From Candidatus Aenigmatarchaeota archaeon (GTDB lineage Archaea > Aenigmatarchaeota > Aenigmatarchaeia > CG10238-14): DNA of 7,556 nt. The DNA is taken from assembly GCA_017610225.1 (NCBI GenBank), contig JAFCCM010000081.1, positions 1 through 7,556 on the forward strand, in the 5' to 3' direction. The translations under genes and the position numbers were made by a program. Below the pieces are notes generated by a model, which was not told the origin of the DNA, searched no databases, and was given only the letters and a program-made list of their open reading frames with translations. Positions 1 to 4,696 of this stretch are shown here, one piece after another (within the stretch, counting starts at the first letter, position 1; the number at the start of each line of letters is the position of its first letter).

Positions 1-681
1 GATTTAGCTTTGGATGGTGTTATTTGGGGAGGATTTGGAACTACAGGTCAAAGATGCACTGCGGCTTCAAGAGTTATTGTTCATGAAGAAATCAAAGATA
101 AATTTTTGGATATGTTTGTTGAAAGAACAGAAAAACTTAAGTTAGGAGATGGTTTGAAAAAAGACACGGATGTTGGACCATTGATTAATGAAAGTGCGAG
201 AGAAAAAGTTCATAAGTATACTCAGATTGGTTTAGATGAGGGAGCTAAACTATTGATTGGTGGAAGAAAGGTAGGTGGGAAAGGATTTTTTTATCAACCA
301 ACTATTTTCTCAAATGTAACAATTGACATGCGAATAGCTCAGGAAGAAATATTTGGACCAAGTGTTTCTGTAATTGAAGTTAAAGATTTGAATGAAGCCA
401 TTCAGGTTATGAACTCGATTAAATATGGATTATCCTCGTCAATATACACACAGGATATTAACAAAGCTTTCAAAGCAATTGAAAAGATTGAGGCAGGTAT
501 TACTTATGTAAATTCGAGTACGATTGGATCAGAAGTTCATCTTCCATTCGGAGGTGTTAAGGATACTGGTAATGGGACTCGAGAGGCAGGAATTGAAGGG
601 ATTCATGAATTTTCTGAGACTAAAACAATTTATGTTGACTATTCCGGGAAGTTACAGAAAGCTCAGATAGATGATGAGTAG
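1..681 (+). CDS. Aldehyde dehydrogenase (NAD(P)-dependent), C-terminal part
   Basis: This is a partial gene: the reading frame is open to base 1, and the 226 residues present are a little under half of a usual ALDH of about 480-500. It would oxidise an aldehyde to its carboxylate with NAD(P)+ in the cytosol. The catalytic cysteine is in GQRCTAAS (TGC at 55-57, window residue 19). EEIFGP (residues 115-120) is the conserved ALDH motif near the cofactor, and LPFGGVKDTGNG with the following REAG is the usual C-terminal block. The tail IYVDYSGKLQKAQID forms the oligomerisation strand and looks like ALDH7-type or uncharacterised prokaryotic ALDHs. The substrate cannot be named because the NAD-binding domain and general-base Glu lie upstream of the window. 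A TTG at 10 is not the real start, since the frame continues through Asp-Leu-Ala before it. The stop is TAG at 679-681, 3 bp from a convergent minus-strand gene. Family call is firm; substrate class is open. Confidence 0.93.
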   Translation, partial: DLALDGVIWGGFGTTGQRCTAASRVIVHEEIKDKFLDMFVERTEKLKLGDGLKKDTDVGPLINESAREKVHKYTQIGLDEGAKLLIGGRKVGGKGFFYQPTIFSNVTIDMRIAQEEIFGPSVSVIEVKDLNEAIQVMNSIKYGLSSSIYTQDINKAFKAIEKIEAGITYVNSSTIGSEVHLPFGGVKDTGNGTREAGIEGIHEFSETKTIYVDYSGKLQKAQIDDE

Positions 682-684
682 AAA

Positions 685-783
685 TTATTTCCTTTTTTTT
701 TCTTTAGTTAATATGTATGCCGTACCAACAACTATTATTAACATAACTAAAACTGTCCCAATAGGACCATTTATTATATTCAT
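685..783 (-). CDS. 32-residue single-pass membrane microprotein
   Basis: Reading the minus strand from ATG at 783 gives 32 residues ending in TAA at 687-685. Residues 1-7 are a short polar head, residues 8-25 are one continuous hydrophobic helix rich in Val, Ile and Leu, and residues 26-32 are a strongly basic tail (TKEKKRK). This is the layout of a small membrane protein with the basic end in the cytoplasm. It is last in the minus-strand operon. A GGTGAT ribosome site overlaps the end of the 94-residue gene upstream. An in-frame TTG at 792-790, immediately after that gene's stop, would give 35 residues, and the choice is uncertain because spacing is 3 nt for TTG and 12 nt for ATG. I recognise no family. 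Support comes from the transmembrane pattern, the ribosome site and the way it fills the gap exactly to 3 bp from the dehydrogenase stop. Confidence 0.55.
   Translation of the reverse strand: MNIINGPIGTVLVMLIIVVGTAYILTKEKKRK
693..701 (+). terminator. T9 tract, probable archaeal terminator of the aldehyde dehydrogenase gene
   Basis: An uninterrupted run of nine T on the plus strand begins 11 bases after the dehydrogenase stop and is followed by C and TTT. Archaeal RNA polymerase commonly terminates at such U-tracts without a hairpin. The same bases on the minus strand encode the Lys-rich tail of the small convergent gene. Confidence 0.55.
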
Positions 784-792
784 AACATCCAA

Positions 793-1077
793 TTAATCAC
801 CTAAAGATTCAACTTTCTCTCTAATGTTATTGAATTTTTTGCTATATAAAAACATTATCAATACAACACCGATAAGACCAGAGATGATAGTTATTGAGAG
901 TAATGAGAATAACTTAAATTCTCCTGTGGATTTTGTTAATATGCTTATAATAACAGCAGAGACACCAGCAACCCAAGCCGTGAGTATTATTTTGAAGCTC
1001 ATAGAAAATTCCTGATGTTCCAAAAGATAGGACTGTAGTAAATATTCTTTATTTTTCTTCTTTCTCTTTCTTACCAT
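793..1077 (-). CDS. Two-TM small membrane protein of unknown function
   Basis: A 94-residue protein with a very basic head (RKRKKKNK at residues 3-10), an amphipathic stretch to about residue 25, two hydrophobic helices (about residues 28-47 and 54-77), and a charged C-terminal tail. The positive-inside rule places both ends in the cytoplasm. I do not recognise the family. The ATG at 1077 lies inside the last 29 bases of the upstream HycI-like gene and has no clear ribosome site. Met26 (ATG at 1002-1000) is preceded by AGGA about 7 nt upstream and would give a 69-residue protein beginning just before the first helix, so the start is ambiguous. It is fourth in the minus-strand operon, immediately before the 32-residue membrane microprotein, and the two may act together at the membrane. 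That is inferred from position only. Confidence 0.75.
   Translation of the reverse strand: MVRKRKKKNKEYLLQSYLLEHQEFSMSFKIILTAWVAGVSAVIISILTKSTGEFKLFSLLSITIISGLIGVVLIMFLYSKKFNNIREKVESLGD
796..801 (-). promoter_or_regulatory. GGTGAT ribosome binding site for the 32-residue microprotein
   Basis: On the minus strand GGTGAT, a full match to the usual archaeal anti-Shine-Dalgarno core, forms the last two codons of the upstream 94-residue gene. It lies just before candidate starts TTG (792) and ATG (783). Its position at a gene boundary supports translation of the small gene. Confidence 0.5.
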
Positions 1078-1516
1078 AACATAATTTTACTCTTTGATAT
1101 AAAATATTTTTCACTTTATTAGAAATACTATCTAACTCAAGACTTTCAGATAATCCTTCACCATATTCAATATCTTCAACTTTAATTCCAACAACATAAA
1201 TCTCAGTATTAGGAAAAAAATCTTTAAACACTTTAACAGATATTCCATGAGTAGATAAACTTTCATTCAAGACTACATCTATACTAAAAATTTTAACCTC
1301 CCCTATTTCCCCGTTAAACTCAACAGCATCAATAAAGTAAATAATATTAGGATTAAATGATTTGATTTTACCAATGAAATTCTCAGGGTTAGTATCTGCC
1401 AGAATAAAAAGAATATTTTCATCTTCTATTTTTTTTCTTAATTCATCTACAACAAGATTTCCAATATTGTCATCTCTCTTAAGAACATTACCTATACTAA
1501 TAACAACTTTTTTCAT
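1049..1516 (-). CDS. HycI-like [NiFe]-hydrogenase maturation endopeptidase
   Basis: A 155-residue protein of the HyaD/HybD/HycI family, which removes the C-terminal extension of a [NiFe]-hydrogenase large subunit after nickel insertion. Three conserved metal-sensing residues are visible: Asp16 in GNVLKRDDNIG, Asp63 in IDAVEFNG and His90 in LSTHGIS. These match the Asp-Asp-His set known from E. coli HycI. DTNPENF (41-47) and YVVGIKVEDIEYGEGLS are also HycI-type, so this looks closer to group 3/4 hydrogenase proteases than to HyaD. Length is normal, with a Lys/Glu-rich tail (KKEKEEK). The start is ATG at 1516, without a good ribosome site. It lies 28 bp after the EamA gene and overlaps the next gene by 29 bp, so co-transcription is likely. 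A HypC-like gene two places upstream supports a role in hydrogenase maturation. The hydrogenase itself is not in the window. Family confidence is high. Confidence 0.88.
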   Translation of the reverse strand: MKKVVISIGNVLKRDDNIGNLVVDELRKKIEDENILFILADTNPENFIGKIKSFNPNIIYFIDAVEFNGEIGEVKIFSIDVVLNESLSTHGISVKVFKDFFPNTEIYVVGIKVEDIEYGEGLSESLELDSISNKVKNILYQRVKLCYGKKEKEEK

Positions 1517-1524
1517 GCAACTAA

Positions 1525-1541
1525 TTAGTTTTTCAAACTAA
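1525..1541. repeat. Short inverted repeat between transporter and protease genes
   Basis: TTAGTTT-TTC-AAACTAA is a perfect 7-bp inverted repeat with a 3-nt loop. It fills most of the 28-bp gap between the EamA stop and the HycI-like ATG. It could form a small RNA hairpin that tunes downstream expression. The same two 7-base arms occur in the opposite order at 5771-5787. Confidence 0.4.
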
Positions 1542-1544
1542 AAT

Positions 1545-2453
1545 CTAAACCCCTTCCACAAATTCACTCTTAACTTTACTGACCAGATATCCACCGAGAA
1601 GAATAAGAACTGATCCACCTAACTGAAGAATAGGTGTAGGTTCATTAAACATTATTATTCCTAAAAACATTGAGATTACAGGAGAAAGTAAAAGAATAGT
1701 TGCAGCTTTAGAAACATTAATCAATTTTATAGAAGAATACCAACAATAAACATAACTAAACAGAATACTAGTGGAAGCGAGAATACCAAGTATTTGGCCG
1801 AGAGATAAAGAAAATAGAACATCAAGTTTTCCCAAAAGAATTATGACTCCAAATAAAAACAAAGAGCCAATAAACATCCTTGCAGCAGAAACAATCACAT
1901 TTGATTCTCCCTTAATCATAACTTTTTTAGCAATTGTATTCTCAACTGCCCAAAGAATAGTCGCAGTAATAATAAGTAAATCTCCCAAAGAAGGGTCAGA
2001 CCAAAGATTAGTTGGATTGATTTTATCAAAATAGATTGCGACAATTCCTAGAAACATCAACCCCAAAGCAACCAATTGTTTTTGTGATATTTTTTCTTTG
2101 AGAAAGATGAATGCAAGAATTGTTACATAAATAGGAAGAGTTTTATGAAGAAATGCTCCCCGTGCTGAAGTTGTTAATTGTAAACCATGAAAATAAAACA
2201 AAAAAGCTAATCCCCCGCCTATTAACCCAATTAAGACAAGATATAGCCATTTTTGTTCTTTTAAAATACTTTTAGTCAATTTTTCTTTTTTCCAGGTAAG
2301 GAATAGAAAGATCAATCCTATTACTAATGCTCTTGTTGCTGTAAAGACTGTAGGATCCATGTTGATTACAAGGAGTTTGTTGACAGGAATGGCAATACCA
2401 CTGATTAAAGATGTGGTAAAAGCGAGTATAGTTCCTTTAGTTTCGTTATCCAC
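1545..2453 (-). CDS. EamA/DMT-superfamily transporter, 10 TM
   Basis: A 302-residue integral membrane protein made of two tandem EamA repeats (roughly residues 5-143 and 155-293), each with about five helices, as usual for drug/metabolite transporters of the RhaT/YdcZ/PecM type. Typical signs are the first-repeat region TSARGAFLHKTLPIYV followed by FLKEKIS at its end, and the second-repeat equivalents SKAATILLLSPVIS and FNEPTPILQ before the last helix. The substrate cannot be deduced; relatives export amino acids, nucleosides or other metabolites. The start is GTG at 2453, chosen because GGGAG ends 7 nt before it on the minus strand. This start overlaps the end of the HypC-like gene by 8 bp, so the two are translationally coupled. 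It is second in the operon. A link to nickel or hydrogenase metabolism is possible only by position. Confidence 0.9.
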   Translation of the reverse strand: MDNETKGTILAFTTSLISGIAIPVNKLLVINMDPTVFTATRALVIGLIFLFLTWKKEKLTKSILKEQKWLYLVLIGLIGGGLAFLFYFHGLQLTTSARGAFLHKTLPIYVTILAFIFLKEKISQKQLVALGLMFLGIVAIYFDKINPTNLWSDPSLGDLLIITATILWAVENTIAKKVMIKGESNVIVSAARMFIGSLFLFGVIILLGKLDVLFSLSLGQILGILASTSILFSYVYCWYSSIKLINVSKAATILLLSPVISMFLGIIMFNEPTPILQLGGSVLILLGGYLVSKVKSEFVEGV

Positions 2454-2994
2454 TTTTCATCTCCCATAATTTATTGAAATCTTCTTCAGAAATAATTTCG
2501 CATGCATGATAGTAATGAATAGTGATGTGTTTGTTGAGTAAATCTTGATTGCCAAGAAAAGCCAAACTAACTTCTCTTTCACCTTTTGGTGTTTCAATCA
2601 AGCCTTCTTTACCATGGATTTCTTTGACTTTACCTGGGAGAATCAAACAATAGTCTTGCCTGTCTGGATTCATTCTTTTTTTAACAACAGAATCATGATC
2701 ATACCAGAAGTATTGATGAACAACATCCTTGTCAATTATCACCTCATTATCTTTGATTTTGTTCAATTTCTTTGCTGAATTGTCTATAAAATTCATTGCG
2801 ACTGGAAAAAGATTATACATTTCCTCATCTGGAATATCTTTACCTTCTGCAAGGTCTTTACAAAATTCTTCAAATTCTTTTTGTGTGAATTCTCCTCTTC
2901 TTACTCTTTCGGCTATACAAGGCATTGCATAATTGAGGAACAGTTTTTTGTCCTTGAGTTTGTGTTTTCTTAATTTCTTGGTTTTTTGTTTCAT
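2446..2994 (-). CDS. HypC/HupF-like domain protein with an N-terminal helical extension
   Basis: A 182-residue soluble protein. Residues about 116-182 resemble HypC, the small OB-fold chaperone that carries the Fe(CN)2CO unit to the [NiFe]-hydrogenase large subunit. CLILPGKVKEI at 116-126 matches the HypC start (MCLAIPGKV-type), GEREVSL (138-144) matches its strand, and ITIHYYHACEI followed by SEEDF matches the HVGFAIEKI-DEEEA segment, with His160 in the conserved His position. True HypC is about 75-90 residues with its essential Cys at position 2; here that Cys is residue 116, behind an unrecognised, probably helical domain containing PC (25-26) and a second Cys at 45. An internal ATG (2673-2671) would still leave eight residues before the Cys and has no ribosome site. 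The start at 2994 is leaderless. It is first in an operon with a HycI-like protease, which supports the reading. The HypC similarity was judged by eye. An unrelated OB domain is the main alternative. Confidence 0.7.
   Translation of the reverse strand: MKQKTKKLRKHKLKDKKLFLNYAMPCIAERVRRGEFTQKEFEEFCKDLAEGKDIPDEEMYNLFPVAMNFIDNSAKKLNKIKDNEVIIDKDVVHQYFWYDHDSVVKKRMNPDRQDYCLILPGKVKEIHGKEGLIETPKGEREVSLAFLGNQDLLNKHITIHYYHACEIISEEDFNKLWEMKSG
2461..2465 (-). promoter_or_regulatory. GGGAG ribosome site deciding the GTG start of the EamA gene
   Basis: GGGAG on the minus strand lies 7 nt before GTG at 2453-2451, within the last codons of the upstream gene. It supports GTG as the start even though that gives a gene overlap. 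Confidence 0.6.
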
Positions 2995-3018
2995 TGATAA
3001 TTATTGGGATTGAATTGA

Positions 3019-3026
3019 TATAAAAA
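3019..3026 (-). promoter_or_regulatory. TATA box for the minus-strand operon (leaderless start)
   Basis: On the minus strand this reads TTTTTATA (with ATC following), centred about 27 bases before the ATG at 2994. Archaeal TATA boxes sit about 26 bp before transcription starts, so the transcript should begin at or just before the A of ATG. No ribosome site is present, in keeping with a leaderless mRNA. Confidence 0.55.
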
Positions 3027-3042
3027 TTCATGGATTAGGTAA

Positions 3043-3052
3043 TTTTAAATAT
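3043..3052 (+). promoter_or_regulatory. TATA box for the structured RNA / distal aspS promoter
   Basis: TTTTAAATAT on the plus strand predicts a transcription start near 3073, just before the structured element. It is divergent from, and 16 bp away from, the minus-strand operon's TATA box. Confidence 0.5.
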
Positions 3053-3072
3053 CTACTCCCTAAATAATCTCT

Positions 3073-3150
3073 AGGTGCAAAAAGTGATAGGTGAAAACCG
3101 GGATAGTGACTATCGGAACTCATTCTAAGATTTGCTTAAACCTATCAATC
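3073..3150 (+). ncRNA. Structured RNA element (aspS leader or small RNA)
   Basis: An 8-bp outer stem pairs TGATAGGT (3085-3092) with ACCTATCA (3140-3147). Inside is a perfect 5-bp hairpin, GATAG (3102-3106), loop TGA, CTATC (3110-3114), extendable by CC (3098-3099) with GG (3115-3116) over a 2-nt bulge. GCAAA (3077-3081) can pair with TTTGC (3131-3135) and would cross the outer stem as a pseudoknot. The repeated GATAG and CTATC units also allow an exchange of partners, so two folds are possible, as in a switch. A TATA box 26 bp before 3073 supports transcription. The element could be the 5' leader of the tRNA synthetase gene at 3200, or a separate small RNA, since another TATA-like box follows. 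It does not match a riboswitch, box C/D RNA or tRNA that I know. The pairing is seen; the function is not known. Confidence 0.45.
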
Positions 3151-3155
3151 AATCC

Positions 3156-3163
3156 TATAAATT
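3156..3163 (+). promoter_or_regulatory. Proximal TATA-like box of the aspartyl-tRNA synthetase gene
   Basis: TATAAATT lies between the structured element and the gene. It predicts a transcription start near 3185, almost at the ribosome site. If used, the synthetase mRNA has only a short leader and the element upstream is a separate transcript. Confidence 0.4.
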
Positions 3164-3186
3164 ATAATTTAAACAATTAGTTAAAA

Positions 3187-3192
3187 GGAGGT
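3187..3192 (+). promoter_or_regulatory. GGAGGT ribosome binding site of aspS
   Basis: A perfect GGAGGT core lies 7 nt before ATG 3200. It is the strongest ribosome site in the window and points to a highly translated gene; it fixes the start. Confidence 0.85.
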
Positions 3193-3199
3193 AAAAAAT

Positions 3200-4474
3200 A
3201 TGAGTGAAAAAATAAAAATCAATGGTTGGGTAGAAGAAATTCGAGATTTAGGTGGAATCAAGTTTATAGATTTACACACACCTCAGGGTAATCATCAAAT
3301 AACATTAATCAAAAATAAAGTTCCTGAAGATTTATTTAAATTAACTGCTAAAATCACTCGTCAATCTGCAATTACAGTATGGGGAGAGGAAAAAGAGAAT
3401 AAAGAAGCTCCATCTGGAAAAGAAATAATACCAGAAAAAATAGAAGTTTTGTCTTTATCTCAGACACCATTACCATTGGATCCAAGTGGAAAAACTCCTG
3501 CTGAGCTGGATACAAGATTGGATTGGAGATCTCTGGATTTAAGGAATAACAGAAATACATCTATATTCAAAATTCAATCAAAAATTGTTCAAGGTATGCA
3601 AGAATGGTTAAGTAAAGAAGGTTTCATTCAAGTTTTTACCCCATGTATAATGGGTGCAGCTTCAGAGGGGGGTTCAGAAGTTTTCCCAGTTCTTTATTTT
3701 GATAAGGAAGCCTTTCTCAGACAGGATCCTCAGTTACACAGAGAATTAGTAATAGCGGGTGGATTTAATAAAGTTTATGATTTAGGACCAAATTGGAGAG
3801 CAGAGAAGAGTCATACACCTAGACATTTATGTGAACATAGAGGTTGTGCTGTTGAGTTATCTTTTATCAAAGATGAGAGAGACACAATGAGAGTTGAAGA
3901 AGGTCTTGTTGCTTCGGCTTTTAAGAGGGTAAAGGAAGATTGTGAAAGAGAACTGAAGTTATTAGGAGTAGAACTAGAAATTCCGAAGACACCATTTCCT
4001 GAGTTGAAATTTCCAGATATATATAAGATACTAGAAAAATTGGGTAAAAAAATACCTTTTGGTGAAGACTATGACTCAGAATCGGAAAAATTACTAGGAG
4101 AATATGTCAAAGAGAAATATAAGTCAGATTTCTTTTTTGTTAACAGGTTTCCTTTCAAGAAAAAACCTTTTTATGTAATGAAAGTTGAAAATGATCCACA
4201 ATGGGCAAGAAGTGTAGATATGATTTACAGGGGTGTAGAACAAAGTTCTGGAGGACAGAGAGAACATAGATATGGAAAATTAATCGATCAAGTTAAGGAA
4301 AAGGGAATGAAACCAGAATCTGTTGAATGGTTTACAAAATTCTTTAAATATGGTTGTCCACCTTTAGGAGGGTTTTGTATTGGAATAGAAAGATTAACCA
4401 TGCAAATGTTAGATATAAAAAATGTGAGAGAAGTAACTTTATTTCCAAGGACACCTGAAAGGTTAATGCCTTGA
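3200..4474 (+). CDS. aspS: Aspartyl-tRNA synthetase, archaeal type, divergent active site
   Basis: A 424-residue class II synthetase that attaches aspartate to tRNA in the cytosol. Residues about 4-85 form the anticodon-binding OB domain (NGWVEEIRDLGGIKF), then a hinge (TPLPLDPSGK, AELDTRLDWR). In the catalytic domain motif 1 is around FIQVFTPCI (142-150), motif 2 around WRAEKSHTPRHLCE (199-212), and motif 3 GGFCIGIERL (390-399). The archaeal insertion and YRGVEQSSGGQREH (343-356) are kept. It is about 14 residues shorter at the N-terminus than Thermococcus AspRS. Unusual changes: QDPQLHR (175-181) for the usual QSPQLYK, Ala217 for the conserved Asp of motif 2 (GLDMEM in yeast), Leu389 for the His of PPHGG. 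Pro71 at the position of Thermococcus Lys85 suggests a non-discriminating enzyme that also charges tRNA-Asn. It stands alone as a transcription unit with a strong ribosome site. Family is certain; catalytic normality is not. Confidence 0.93.
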   Translation: MSEKIKINGWVEEIRDLGGIKFIDLHTPQGNHQITLIKNKVPEDLFKLTAKITRQSAITVWGEEKENKEAPSGKEIIPEKIEVLSLSQTPLPLDPSGKTPAELDTRLDWRSLDLRNNRNTSIFKIQSKIVQGMQEWLSKEGFIQVFTPCIMGAASEGGSEVFPVLYFDKEAFLRQDPQLHRELVIAGGFNKVYDLGPNWRAEKSHTPRHLCEHRGCAVELSFIKDERDTMRVEEGLVASAFKRVKEDCERELKLLGVELEIPKTPFPELKFPDIYKILEKLGKKIPFGEDYDSESEKLLGEYVKEKYKSDFFFVNRFPFKKKPFYVMKVENDPQWARSVDMIYRGVEQSSGGQREHRYGKLIDQVKEKGMKPESVEWFTKFFKYGCPPLGGFCIGIERLTMQMLDIKNVREVTLFPRTPERLMP

Positions 4475-4538
4475 GATATTTGAATCAGAAATTGTAATTG
4501 ATAAGTTTATTATTAGAGTATTAAATCAAATATTTCAA
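4471..4538. terminator. Long inverted repeat starting at the aspS stop codon
   Basis: TTGAGATATTTGA (4471-4483) pairs with TCAAATATTTCAA (4526-4538) over 13 bp with a single G-U wobble. The first arm contains the TGA stop, and the loop is 42 nt and AT-rich. It is followed by AATTTTG, a weak T-run. It may mark the mRNA 3' end, protect it or help termination. The pairing is visible; the function is inferred. Confidence 0.5.
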
Positions 4539-4566
4539 AATTTTGACAGAAATTATACCTATTTAG

Positions 4567-4574
4567 TATAAAAT
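4567..4574 (+). promoter_or_regulatory. TATA box candidate upstream of the LAGLIDADG gene
   Basis: TATAAAAT, preceded by TTTAG, is the best TATA match in this intergenic region. It predicts a start near 4596 and thus a leader of about 100 nt before 4697. A closer alternative is GATTATAC at 4653-4660, giving a start near 4683. Confidence 0.4.
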
Positions 4575-4640
4575 AATTGATTTCCTACCTTCTTTCCTTG
4601 ATTCATTCCAACTATACCCTTCAGAAGATGTTATAAGTCA

Positions 4641-4659
4641 TATAATCTAATCGATTATA
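4641..4659. promoter_or_regulatory. Inverted repeat, possible operator of the HTH/LAGLIDADG protein
   Basis: TATAATC (4641-4647) and GATTATA (4653-4659) are perfect 7-bp inverted arms 5 bp apart, ending 37 bp before the ATG. The second arm overlaps a TATA-like sequence. A DNA-binding protein with two HTH domains is encoded immediately downstream, so autoregulation here is a reasonable guess. Confidence 0.35.
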
Positions 4660-4696
4660 CTGTAAGATATCTAGTACATATTATGTTGTGATAATT

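Larger units (their letters stand above)
4475..4696. other. 222-bp intergenic region between aspS and the LAGLIDADG gene
   Basis: No gene is seen here on either strand. The region holds the aspS-end inverted repeat, a TATA box at 4567-4574 and a 7-bp inverted repeat at 4641-4659 close to the next gene. No tRNA, tRNA half or bulge-helix-bulge intron border was recognised. Confidence 0.6.

Noticed and set aside
10..12. TTG at 10 as the start of the aldehyde dehydrogenase
   Set aside because: The frame is open upstream and the family needs about 250 more residues before this point, so the gene is truncated by the window edge.
2545..2932. Plus-strand ORFs opposite the HypC-like gene, and similar ones at 824-1015 and 1771-2034
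   Set aside because: Each lies fully opposite a well-supported minus-strand gene, with no ribosome site and no recognisable protein.
3086..3146. A tRNA suggested by the 7-bp GATAGGT/ACCTATC acceptor-like stem
   Set aside because: Only 47 nt lie between the arms; there is no D-arm or T-arm and the inner hairpin has a 3-nt loop, so it cannot be an anticodon arm.
3073..3150. A box C/D RNA or a known archaeal riboswitch such as fluoride
   Set aside because: No RTGATGA box paired with CTGA, and the conserved fluoride-aptamer core is not present.
3372..3560. Minus-strand ORF within aspS, and another at 5002-5259 within the LAGLIDADG gene
   Set aside because: Both are antisense shadows of conserved coding sequence.
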